From the NCBI RefSeq assembly GCF_014653695.1, contig NZ_BNAR01000010.1:62001-126000 (forward strand): 64,000 nucleotides of DNA, written 5' to 3'. Each line of letters opens with the position of its first letter. Positions within the stretch are counted from its first letter, which is position 1. Origin of the DNA: Lentzea cavernae. Lineage in GTDB: Bacteria > Actinomycetota > Actinomycetes > Mycobacteriales > Pseudonocardiaceae. Both the position numbers and the translations under genes were made by a program. This document shows, piece after piece, positions 16,191 through 23,412 of this stretch. Below the pieces are notes generated by a model. That model saw nothing but the letters and a program-made list of their open reading frames with translations, made no database searches and was not told where the DNA came from.

Positions 16191-17097
16191 GGACGTCGAA
16201 AGCCCCACCAGGCTGCCGAAAGGGGCCTGGTGGGGCGTCCTCAAGCGGACGGTCAAGGAGTTCAACGACGACAACCTGACGGACTGGGCGGCCGCGCTCA
16301 CCTACTACGCGGTGCTGTCGCTGTTCCCCGGGATCATCGTGCTGACGTCCGTGCTCGCGCTGCTGGGCGAGACGACGACGCAGGAGCTGATCAAGTACGT
16401 CGACGAGGTCGCGCCCGGCCAGGCCGGCGACCTGGTGAAGTCGTCCATCGAGGAGCTGCAGAAGAGCCAGAACGCCGCCAGCCTGCTCGGCGTCATCGGT
16501 CTGCTGACCGCGCTCTGGACCGCGTCGGGCTACCTCGGAGCGTTCATGCGCGCGTGCAACGCGGTCTACGACGTCGAGGAAGGCCGTCCGTTCTGGAAGA
16601 CGGTGCCGATCCGGCTCGGGCTGACGCTCGGTTCGGTGGTGCTGATCTCGCTCACGCTCGGCGCGCTGGTGCTGACCGGCGGGGTCGCGGACGCCGTGGG
16701 CAACGCGATCGGGCTCGGCGACACCGTCGTCGCGGTGTGGGACGTCGCGAAGTACCCGGTCATCCTGCTGCTCGTGAGCCTCGCGTTCGCGGTGCTCTAC
16801 TGGGCCGCCCCGAACGTGAAGCAGCCCGGCTTCCGCTGGGTCTCGCCCGGCAGCCTGCTCGCGATCGTGCTCTGGGCGCTCGCGACCGTCGGTTTCGCGA
16901 TCTACGTCGCGAACTTCGCCTCGTACAACAAGACCTACGGCTCGCTCGGTGGTGTGATCGTCTTCCTCGTGTGGCTGTGGATCTCGAACATCGCCATCCT
17001 GCTCGGCGCCGAGTTCGACGCGGAACTGGAGCGCGGCAGGAGGCTCGAGAAGGGTGAGAAGGACCCGTCACCCGAGCCGCGTGATCTCCCCGGGTAG
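16177..17097 (+). CDS. YihY/BrkB-family inner membrane protein
   Basis: About 306 aa with six predicted membrane helices. The signature TDWAAALTYYAVLSLFPGIIVL near residue 40 identifies the YihY/BrkB family, formerly annotated as ribonuclease BN. WTASGYLGAFMRACNAVYDVEEGR and YKTYGSLGGVIVFLVWLWISN style motifs also fit. Function is unknown; proposed roles are in transport or envelope integrity. GTG 16177 overlaps the previous gene by 14 bp; GTG 16141 is an alternative start. The C-terminal tail is charged. Confidence 0.85.
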   Translation: MPAGKDVESPTRLPKGAWWGVLKRTVKEFNDDNLTDWAAALTYYAVLSLFPGIIVLTSVLALLGETTTQELIKYVDEVAPGQAGDLVKSSIEELQKSQNAASLLGVIGLLTALWTASGYLGAFMRACNAVYDVEEGRPFWKTVPIRLGLTLGSVVLISLTLGALVLTGGVADAVGNAIGLGDTVVAVWDVAKYPVILLLVSLAFAVLYWAAPNVKQPGFRWVSPGSLLAIVLWALATVGFAIYVANFASYNKTYGSLGGVIVFLVWLWISNIAILLGAEFDAELERGRRLEKGEKDPSPEPRDLPG

Positions 17098-17454
17098 TTC
17101 GGCCTCGACCGCCGTCCAGACCCCGTCCGGCCCCGCCTCGACGCGCTCGCTCGTGTCGCCGGGGACGAGCACCCACAGCTGGTCCACCTCGGACAACCAC
17201 ACGACTCCGATGCCGTCGGCACGGGAACTCGTCGCGTACTCGTAGGACTTGCGGAACACGTCACCGCCGTCGCGGTCGGTGACGCGCACCTCGCTGCCGT
17301 TCTCCGCGTGCGCGACGAAGTTCCCGCTCGGCGACTCCCTGGGCTCGCCCGGCCGGACGAACCTGTCCTCGCGACCGCCCCCGCACCCGGACAGGACCAG
17401 GAGGAGGGCGACGAGCGCCGCCACGGTCCCGCTGCGGGAAATGCGGTGCGTCAT
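17068..17454 (-). CDS. Small lipoprotein, unknown function
   Basis: A 128-aa protein with a lipoprotein signal peptide: a basic N-terminus, a hydrophobic core and lipobox LSGC at about residues 21-24. The mature part has a strand pattern (GNFVAHAENGSEVRVTDRDGG, GVVWLSEVDQLWVLV) resembling one or two beta-propeller blades or a YncE-like fragment. The substrate or partner is unknown. It overlaps the convergent BrkB gene by 30 bp and is divergent to a GNAT gene 29 bp away. Confidence 0.7.
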   Translation of the reverse strand: MTHRISRSGTVAALVALLLVLSGCGGGREDRFVRPGEPRESPSGNFVAHAENGSEVRVTDRDGGDVFRKSYEYATSSRADGIGVVWLSEVDQLWVLVPGDTSERVEAGPDGVWTAVEAELPGEITRLG

Positions 17455-17483
17455 GGCGCCCAAGGTAGCTAGCGTGACCGTCC

Positions 17484-18233
17484 GTGTGGGACGTTCTCGA
17501 AAGCTTTTACGACTCCGTGCCCCGACCGGGATCCCGAGTCGAGGACCACGGCGAGCTGGTGCTGTTCGTCCAGGCGGGCGACGGCTACCCGTTCTACGCG
17601 CGGCCCCGGTTCCCCGGCGGCCGCCCGACCGCGGACGACGTCCTGCGGGTGCGTGCCCGGCAGCGCGAACTCGAGGTGCCCGAGGCGTTCGAATGGGTCC
17701 ACGAGACGACGCCGGACCTGCTCGGCATCGCTGCCGAAGCCGGCTTGGAGGTGCTCCAAGCACCGTTGATGGTCCTCGACCCGGAGAAGCTGCCCGAACC
17801 GCACCCGCACGTGCGCGTGCTCGACACGCGGACCGCCGAGGTGACGGTGGTGGCGCAGCTGGCGTTCTCGTCTCCGGGCACGGCGAGGGGCGAGGTCGGT
17901 GCCGCGGAACGGGACGCGGCGCTCGCGGAGGCCGCCCCGATGGGCGGACGGCACCGGTACGCGGTGGCCGACGTGCCCGGTGAGGGCGTGCTGGCGTCCG
18001 GCACCGCGCAACGGGCGGGCGACGTCGTGGAGATCGCGGGCATCGGCACGTTGCCGGCGGCCCGCAGGCGCGGGCTCGGTGGCGCGGTGACGGCCGAGCT
18101 GGCCAGGGACGCCCTGGCCCGGGGCGCGGAGCTGGTGTTCCTGTCGGCGGGCAGCGCGGAGATCGCGAAGGTCTACGAGCGCGTCGGGTTCCGCCGCGTC
18201 GGAACGGCCTGCATCGCGGCCCCTCCCGGGTAG
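17484..18233 (+). CDS. GNAT-family N-acetyltransferase
   Basis: A 249-aa protein. The C-terminal half is the GNAT fold with VEIAGIGTLPAARRRGLGGAVTAELARDAL, whose R-R-G-L-G-G forms the acetyl-CoA loop, and IAKVYERVGFRRVGTACIA at the end. The N-terminal 120 residues are a less conserved half, as in two-domain GNATs. The acceptor is unknown. GTG 17484 has TAGCGT at 17470-17475, 8 nt upstream, so the mRNA may be leaderless. Confidence 0.78.
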   Translation: MWDVLESFYDSVPRPGSRVEDHGELVLFVQAGDGYPFYARPRFPGGRPTADDVLRVRARQRELEVPEAFEWVHETTPDLLGIAAEAGLEVLQAPLMVLDPEKLPEPHPHVRVLDTRTAEVTVVAQLAFSSPGTARGEVGAAERDAALAEAAPMGGRHRYAVADVPGEGVLASGTAQRAGDVVEIAGIGTLPAARRRGLGGAVTAELARDALARGAELVFLSAGSAEIAKVYERVGFRRVGTACIAAPPG

Positions 18234-18282
18234 TTCCCGCGGTTCGCCGCGATCCGGGGCGTGCACCGACTATCCTGCGGCC

Positions 18283-19041
18283 GTGATCAAGGACTTCGGT
18301 GCCGGTGTCGGTCTGCTGCTGCGTGGGTTCAGCCTGGTGTTCAGCTCGCCCAAGCGCGTGCTGATGGGGGCGTTGCCCGCGGTCATCACGGCCGTCCTGA
18401 TGCTCACCGGCTGGGTGCTGCTGTTCACCAACATCGACGCGGTCGCCGGGTGGCTCACCGGGTTCGCGGACTCGTGGAGCGACGGCTGGCGCAAGGCCGT
18501 GGAGATCGCCGTCGGGATCTCGGTGATCGCGGCCGGGCTCGGTCTGAGCGTGCTGCTGTTCACCGCGATCACGCTGATGATCGGCGGCCCGTTCTACGAG
18601 TACATCTCCGAAGAGGTCGAGGACGAGCTCGGCGGTGTGCCGGACGCGGAGCAGATCGGCTGGTGGCGCGGGTTCGTGGTGGGGCTGCGCAGCACGCTGC
18701 TGCTGGTCGGCACGTCGATCCTGTTCGCGATCCCCCTGTTCTTCTGCGGCTTCATCCCCGTGATCGGGCAGACGGTCGTGCCCGTGCTGGCCGTGTGCGT
18801 CAACGGCTACCTGCTCGGCATCGAGCTCACCGGCATCCCGTTCACGCGCCGCGGCCGGTCGTTCAAGCAGCGCAGGCAGATCCTCGCGACGCGCCGCGGC
18901 CTGGTGCTCGGCCTCGCCGTCCCCACCTACCTGCTGTGCCTGGTCCCGCTGGCCGCGCTGATCGTCATCCCGGCGGCGATGGCAGGCGGTACGGTGCTGG
19001 CGCACCGCCTGCTCAACGGAGACCGCGCACCTATTGCGTGA
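18283..19041 (+). CDS. EI24-domain (CysZ-like) membrane protein
   Basis: A 252-aa protein with about five membrane helices. The EI24/CysZ signature is visible as IGGPFYEYISEEVEDELGG and as GFIPVIGQTVVPVLAVCVNGYLLGIELTGIPF followed by RRGRSFKQRRQIL. CysZ relatives import sulfate, but the actinobacterial group has not been assigned. The start GTG lies 6 nt after TATCCT (18271-18276), a leaderless arrangement. The 3' end overlaps the beta-propeller gene by 11 bp. Confidence 0.75.
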   Translation: MIKDFGAGVGLLLRGFSLVFSSPKRVLMGALPAVITAVLMLTGWVLLFTNIDAVAGWLTGFADSWSDGWRKAVEIAVGISVIAAGLGLSVLLFTAITLMIGGPFYEYISEEVEDELGGVPDAEQIGWWRGFVVGLRSTLLLVGTSILFAIPLFFCGFIPVIGQTVVPVLAVCVNGYLLGIELTGIPFTRRGRSFKQRRQILATRRGLVLGLAVPTYLLCLVPLAALIVIPAAMAGGTVLAHRLLNGDRAPIA

Positions 19042-20983
19042 ACGGCAGCCAGGCCTGCTGCGCGAGACCGTTGCGCGCGTTGACCTGCACGCCCGCGTTC
19101 GAGATCGACCACAGCTGGTCGCCGATCACGATCGTCCGCCTGGGACCGCCGTAGTTGTTCGCGCTGAACGGTTCGACGATCTTGCCGCCGTCGCGCAGCT
19201 GGTTCCCCTCGACCCGCAGCACGAGCGACGAGACCTCGTAGTTCGTCTTGTGGGTCGACACAGGCACGACGAGCGTCCCGTCCTGCGGCCAGAAGAGGAA
19301 CGCGTGCGGGTCGAACTGGGCCTCGGAGCTGGAGCCCGGCAGGTGGTACTGCGCAAGTCGCTGCGGTGACGAGGGATTCGCCACGTCGAACAACGACACC
19401 TGCGTGCCGGTCGTCCTGCCCTGCTCCGTGGCCTCCTGGCCGACGCCGATCAGCTTCCCGTCACCGGCGGGGTGCAGGTAGGCGGAGAACCCGGTGATCT
19501 TCAGCTCGCCGGTCACCCTGGGCTGCCTGGGGTCGTTGAGGTCCAGCGTGTAGAGCGGGTCGGTCTGGCGGAACGTGACGACGTACCCCATCTTGCCGAT
19601 GAACCGGACGCTGTAGATCCGCTCGCCCTTGCCCAGACCGCCGACCTGACCGACCTTCGCCAGCTGGCCGCCGTCGCGGCGCAACGTCGTGACGAAGCTC
19701 TCCGAAGGCGGCCGCGGTGGCTGCACGTCCGCGGGCATCCGCCAGCAGCAACGGCTTTCCGTGCCGGTCGTGGTGGCGACGCGCAGGACGCCGTCGTGCT
19801 CGGACAACGAGTACTGGTTCAGCAACGTGCCGTTGACCTCGCCGGACGCGACGTGCTTCGGCGGGCCCGCCTGGCTGATGTCGAACTGGTGGATCGCCGT
19901 GCTGGTCGGGCGCTGGACCGGTGGCCTGGACGGGAGTTCCGGCAGCAGGCGGTGGTCGTCGGCGACGTAGAGGCTGCGGTCGGTGCCGTAGACGGTGTCG
20001 CCGTCGGCCACGATCGAGACCGGCTGCCCGGTGCCGAGCTGACCGGAGAGGTCGAACGTCAGCACCGTCAGCATCGACGTCCCCGAGTGCACGACGGGGT
20101 GGCTGACGTTCGCGCAGTCGACCAGGGTCCCGCTGGACTTGGCGCCGTTCTCGGTGAGCTCGTAGCGCGGCAGCCACGACGAGATGGGCTCGTTCTGCAG
20201 GATCTCCTTGTTGCGGCGCAACGATCCCGCGTCGTTGGTCGTCTGGTCCGGGTACACCCACGGCAGGCGTGGCTGCGAACGGACGACGACCCGCGCGGTG
20301 CCGCCGATCTGGCGGGCGTCGAGGTAGAAGCCGTCGGTCTTGAGGCTGCTGATCTCCTTGAGCGCCTTGAGGTCCACGAGGACCAGCTCGGTGCCGGACT
20401 CGGGCGCGTACGACGGGCGGTCGGGCGGCATCGTCGGCTTCATCATCGGCACGGGGCCCTCGGTGACCACCAGCGCGCGGTCTCCCGAGACCAGGAGCTG
20501 GCTCGCGCGGCGCTCGCCGAGGTCGACGGTGCCCGTGACGGTCCTGCTCGCGACGTCGATCAGCCGCACCTTGCCGTCGGCGATGGAGACGACGCGCTTT
20601 CCGTCCGTCTTCACGACGTCGGGCTCGTCGACGCCCTTCTCGTGGACGTTCGTCGTCGAGTGCTCCTGCTGCTGCTCGGGCGGGGTAGCGCTGTTCCTCG
20701 AGTCGGGCGTGGCCTTCTGCGCGACGCCCGCGCTCGAGTCGGTCGCCGAGCTCTCCATGGTGAACACGGTGGGGGCGCCCAGTCCGTACGCGGTGACGTA
20801 CGGGGCCATGGCGCGGCGCAGTTCGGCCACTGCGCCGTCGCACGAGTCGAACGCGACGAGACGCACCGGCCCGTGATCTGCGATCGGTGGTGGTGCGGGA
20901 GATTCGTCCCGCACCGCGGAGCTCACGCACACTCCGGCGACGGCCAGCACGGCGGTGCCGGCCAACAGCTTCTTGCCGTTCAT
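19031..20983 (-). CDS. Secreted beta-propeller domain protein
   Basis: A 650-aa exported protein. A signal segment covers residues 3-22; a cysteine follows but the lipobox is imperfect, so it may be anchored or released. Residues 110-645 belong to the beta-propeller (Beta_propel) family of prokaryotic secreted proteins, with the typical NVHEKGVDEPDVVKTDGKRV, IYSVRFIGKMGYVVTFRQTDPLYTLDL and HAFLFWPQDGTLVVPVS segments. Function is unknown; a scaffold or ligand-binding role at the cell surface is likely. The in-frame extension beyond ATG 20983 runs antisense-like through the protease gene and is not coding. Confidence 0.82.
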   Translation of the reverse strand: MNGKKLLAGTAVLAVAGVCVSSAVRDESPAPPPIADHGPVRLVAFDSCDGAVAELRRAMAPYVTAYGLGAPTVFTMESSATDSSAGVAQKATPDSRNSATPPEQQQEHSTTNVHEKGVDEPDVVKTDGKRVVSIADGKVRLIDVASRTVTGTVDLGERRASQLLVSGDRALVVTEGPVPMMKPTMPPDRPSYAPESGTELVLVDLKALKEISSLKTDGFYLDARQIGGTARVVVRSQPRLPWVYPDQTTNDAGSLRRNKEILQNEPISSWLPRYELTENGAKSSGTLVDCANVSHPVVHSGTSMLTVLTFDLSGQLGTGQPVSIVADGDTVYGTDRSLYVADDHRLLPELPSRPPVQRPTSTAIHQFDISQAGPPKHVASGEVNGTLLNQYSLSEHDGVLRVATTTGTESRCCWRMPADVQPPRPPSESFVTTLRRDGGQLAKVGQVGGLGKGERIYSVRFIGKMGYVVTFRQTDPLYTLDLNDPRQPRVTGELKITGFSAYLHPAGDGKLIGVGQEATEQGRTTGTQVSLFDVANPSSPQRLAQYHLPGSSSEAQFDPHAFLFWPQDGTLVVPVSTHKTNYEVSSLVLRVEGNQLRDGGKIVEPFSANNYGGPRRTIVIGDQLWSISNAGVQVNARNGLAQQAWLPFTQ

Positions 20984-21002
20984 GGTGTGAGGACGTAAGT
21001 GG

Positions 21003-21030
21003 GGCCGGAAAGGGTTGCCCCTTCCCGGCC
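21003..21030 (-). terminator. Stem-loop after the trypsin-like protease gene
   Basis: GGCCGGAAAGG and CCTTCCCGGCC can pair with one mismatch around a short loop, 6 nt past the protease stop codon. No T-tract. Confidence 0.4.
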
Positions 21031-21036
21031 GTCGCA

Positions 21037-21843
21037 CTACAGCTGTGCCTGGATCTGCGCCGCGTAGGTGGAGACGCGGGAGTAGACGCCGGGGTAACCG
21101 GCGGCCGCGCACCCCTCGCCCCACGACGTGATGCCGATCAGCTTGCCGCCGGCCACGAGCGGGCCGCCGGAGTCGCCCTGGCAGGTGTCGGTGCCGCCCT
21201 GGGCGTACCCGGCGCACACCATGTGGGTCGCGTTGAAGTCGCTGCCGTACGAGCTCGAGCAGCTGGAGCTGCTGGTCAGCGGCACGGTGGCCGTGAGCAG
21301 GTAGCGCGAGGCCGAACCACCGGAGGACGTGGTGCCCCAGCCGAGGATCCTCGAGCTGGTGCCCGCGGCGTAGAGCCCGCTGTCCGCCGACGTGGCGAAC
21401 GGGATGGGCGTCTGCGACAGGTTGCGGTCGAGCGTGAGCACCGAGACGTCGTAGCCGCGGGTCACGTCGCGGTAGCTCGGGTGGATCCAGATCCTCGTGA
21501 CGCGGGCGACGGTGCCGGCGGTGGAGTTCTTGTCGTCGCGACCCGCCACGACCCGCACGGCCGACGCGGCGTCGCCCACGGTGCAGTGCGCGGCGGTGAC
21601 GACCTTGTTGGGAGCGACGAGAGTGCCGCCGCAGTACTGGAAGCCGCTGCTGGTGGCCAGGTAGACGACCCAGGGGTAGGTGGACGTGCTCGCGCGCGTG
21701 CCACCCACGATCTGGGTGCCGAACTCGCCGTCGGCGGTCGGGGCAGGAGCTGCTTCGGCCACGCTGACGCAGGCCATGGACAGCGTTGCCGCCGCCAGTG
21801 CCGCGCCGAGCAGTGACCGGAGGCGGTGCAGGGTTGCCGCCAT
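21037..21843 (-). CDS. Secreted trypsin-like serine protease (S1A)
   Basis: A 268-aa protease with signal peptide 1-31, a short propeptide and the activation site before IVGG (residue 45). The catalytic triad is His86 (TAAHC), Asp132 (YDVSVLTL) and Ser225 (GDSGGP). Asp219, six residues before the serine, predicts cleavage after Lys or Arg. Four or more cysteines can form disulfides. This is a Streptomyces-trypsin-like enzyme acting outside the cell. ATG 21843 follows GGAGA. Confidence 0.92.
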   Translation of the reverse strand: MAATLHRLRSLLGAALAAATLSMACVSVAEAAPAPTADGEFGTQIVGGTRASTSTYPWVVYLATSSGFQYCGGTLVAPNKVVTAAHCTVGDAASAVRVVAGRDDKNSTAGTVARVTRIWIHPSYRDVTRGYDVSVLTLDRNLSQTPIPFATSADSGLYAAGTSSRILGWGTTSSGGSASRYLLTATVPLTSSSSCSSSYGSDFNATHMVCAGYAQGGTDTCQGDSGGPLVAGGKLIGITSWGEGCAAAGYPGVYSRVSTYAAQIQAQL

Positions 21844-22013
21844 GATCGTCTCCTTCTTCTGTTGTGTCCCTCCGGCTGCAGGGCCGGTGGTGATTAAAGA
21901 AAGACATGAGTTCTCGTGGGCCGGGTAGGGCTGGTCCGCGTAGGCCATTCGGCCGCGCCGGTCCTCGCGTGATTGGATCGACCGCGAACACCCCCGTTCG
22001 AGAGGAAGTTGTG

Positions 22014-22388
22014 ATGGCCCCCACGAAGCCTGAGGTCGACCCGCACGACGGCCCGGCGCCCGCCGACCTGCTGATCGAGGACATCACCGTCGGCGACGGT
22101 GCGGAGGCCACGGCCGGGCAGTTCGTGTCCGTGCACTACGTCGGTGTCGCGCACTCGTCCGGCGAGCAGTTCGACGCGTCCTGGGACCGCGGCGAGGCGT
22201 TCCAGTTCCCGCTCGGCGGCGGCCGCGTCATCGCGGGCTGGGACCAGGGCGTGCAGGGCATGAAGGTCGGCGGCCGGCGCAAGCTGGTCATCCCGCCGCA
22301 CCTGGGCTACGGCGCCCGCGGTGCCGGTGGCGCGATCAAGCCCAACGAGACGCTGATCTTCGTCGTCGACCTGCTCGGCGTGAACTAG
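22014..22388 (+). CDS. FKBP-type peptidyl-prolyl isomerase
   Basis: A 124-aa cytosolic FKBP. The fold is complete: FVSVHYVGVAHSSGEQFDASWDRGEAFQFPLG, then VIAGWDQGVQGMKVGGRRKLVIPPHLGYG and the last strand TLIFVVDLLGV. The active-site residues (Tyr, Asp, Phe, Val-Ile, Trp, Tyr of canonical FKBP12) are present in the expected positions. It catalyses cis-trans proline isomerisation in protein folding. ATG 22014 follows AGAGGA. A strong hairpin follows the stop codon. Confidence 0.92.
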   Translation: MAPTKPEVDPHDGPAPADLLIEDITVGDGAEATAGQFVSVHYVGVAHSSGEQFDASWDRGEAFQFPLGGGRVIAGWDQGVQGMKVGGRRKLVIPPHLGYGARGAGGAIKPNETLIFVVDLLGVN

Positions 22389-22407
22389 ATCCCGTGTGAA
22401 CGACCCC

Positions 22408-22442
22408 GCGGCGTCCCACTGGTCCGTTCAGTGGGACGCCGC
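22408..22442 (+). terminator. Intrinsic terminator-like hairpin after the FKBP gene
   Basis: A perfect 14-bp stem, GCGGCGTCCCACTG with its complement around a 7-nt loop, followed by TCGTCTTTCC. It separates the FKBP gene from the toxin island. Confidence 0.75.
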
Positions 22443-22537
22443 TCGTCTTTCCGGCCGATTTGACCCGAGGGTGGAACGAGATCGGATCCGGCTGCGTCAT
22501 CCTTTGAGTCCGCCGCCGCTTCAGGAGGGAACCACCG

Positions 22538-23068
22538 GTGCCCGAGGACATCGCCGGGTCCGAGCAGATGCTCGCGAACTGGAACCAGAACATCCAGGAA
22601 CGCGCCGCCCGCTATCAGGAGATGGCGACGCGCGTCCAGGGGATGACGATCTCCGAGCGGTCTCAGGACGGCTCGATCGAGATCCTGGTCGGGTCCAACG
22701 GGATCCTGCAGAACCTCGTGATCAACGAGTCCGCCTCCGGCAAGCGCATGGCCGAGGTCAGCGGCGAGATCATGAAGCTCCTGCAGCGCGCGCAGTCGCG
22801 CATTCCCGAGCTGTTGCAGGAAGCCATGGCCGAGACGATCGGCACGCAGGACGAGACGGCCAACGTGCTGTTCAACGAGGCCAAGAAGAACTTCCCGGCA
22901 CCTCCCGCGGAGGAGCCGACGCGCACGCCGTACGACCGCAACGAGATCAACTTCCGGGTGGACGACGACGCACCGCCACCCGCACGCCCGACGCCACCGC
23001 CTCCCCCGCGCCGCCGGCCGCCGTCAGACGATGACGACGACTTCGGCGGGGAGTCCGTGCTCTCCTGA
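22538..23068 (+). CDS. YbaB/EbfC-family protein of a type VII secretion cassette
   Basis: A 176-aa protein. Residues 1-105 resemble YbaB/EbfC: helix, then ERSQDGSIEILVGSNGILQNLVINES, then a long helix. The tail from residue 125 is Pro/Arg-rich then acidic (DDDDDFGG), typical of the versions that sit before EspC-like and toxin genes in Pseudonocardiales. GTG 22538 follows AGGAGG with about 9-nt spacing. Its role may be chaperone-like or structural in secretion, which is inference. Confidence 0.75.
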   Translation: MPEDIAGSEQMLANWNQNIQERAARYQEMATRVQGMTISERSQDGSIEILVGSNGILQNLVINESASGKRMAEVSGEIMKLLQRAQSRIPELLQEAMAETIGTQDETANVLFNEAKKNFPAPPAEEPTRTPYDRNEINFRVDDDAPPPARPTPPPPPRRRPPSDDDDDFGGESVLS

Positions 23069-23103
23069 TCTTTCTGTCCGCTGCTCGAACTTGAGGGGGT
23101 TCG

Positions 23104-23412
23104 ATGACTTCCGGTGGTTTCCACGTCACCTCCGACGTGCTGGAAGCGCACGCCAAGGCCTTGGAGGGCCTGCACGGGCGTTTGCAGGGAGCAGTGGACG
23201 CGGCGAACACCGTGTCGATGCCGACTGACGCGTACGGGATCATCTGCCAGCCGTTCCGGATGCTGCTCGACCCGGTCGAGCAGTGGGGCCTGGACGCGCT
23301 GAAGGGCGCGGCGGAGGCCATGGACGCCACCGCCAAGAAGGTCACCGACACCGCCAAGCACTACCAAGAGGTCGAGGACCAGATCACCCGCACCCTCAAG
23401 GGCGGTGCCTGA
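23104..23412 (+). CDS. EspC-like type VII secretion target
   Basis: A 102-aa, mostly helical protein of the EspC/ESX secretion-associated group (FHVTSDVLEAHAKALEGLHGRL, a central break, then helix ending HYQEVEDQITRTLKGG). It likely forms a helical hairpin that dimerises with the N-terminal region of the toxin gene product for export by an ESX system. Its TGA overlaps the ATG of the toxin gene (ATGA), a sign of tight translational coupling. The membrane ESX machinery is not in this window. Confidence 0.75.
   Translation: MTSGGFHVTSDVLEAHAKALEGLHGRLQGAVDAANTVSMPTDAYGIICQPFRMLLDPVEQWGLDALKGAAEAMDATAKKVTDTAKHYQEVEDQITRTLKGGA

Noticed and set aside
17455..19005. Long N-terminal extension of the small lipoprotein gene
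   Set aside because: The extension is His/Arg/Gln-rich shadow sequence of the GNAT and EI24 genes. ATG 17454 starts a canonical lipoprotein signal peptide.
20984..22111. N-terminal extension that would fuse the beta-propeller protein with a 376-residue leader
   Set aside because: The extension is antisense or out-of-frame reading of the trypsin-like gene and part of the FKBP region; ATG 20983 begins with a good signal segment.
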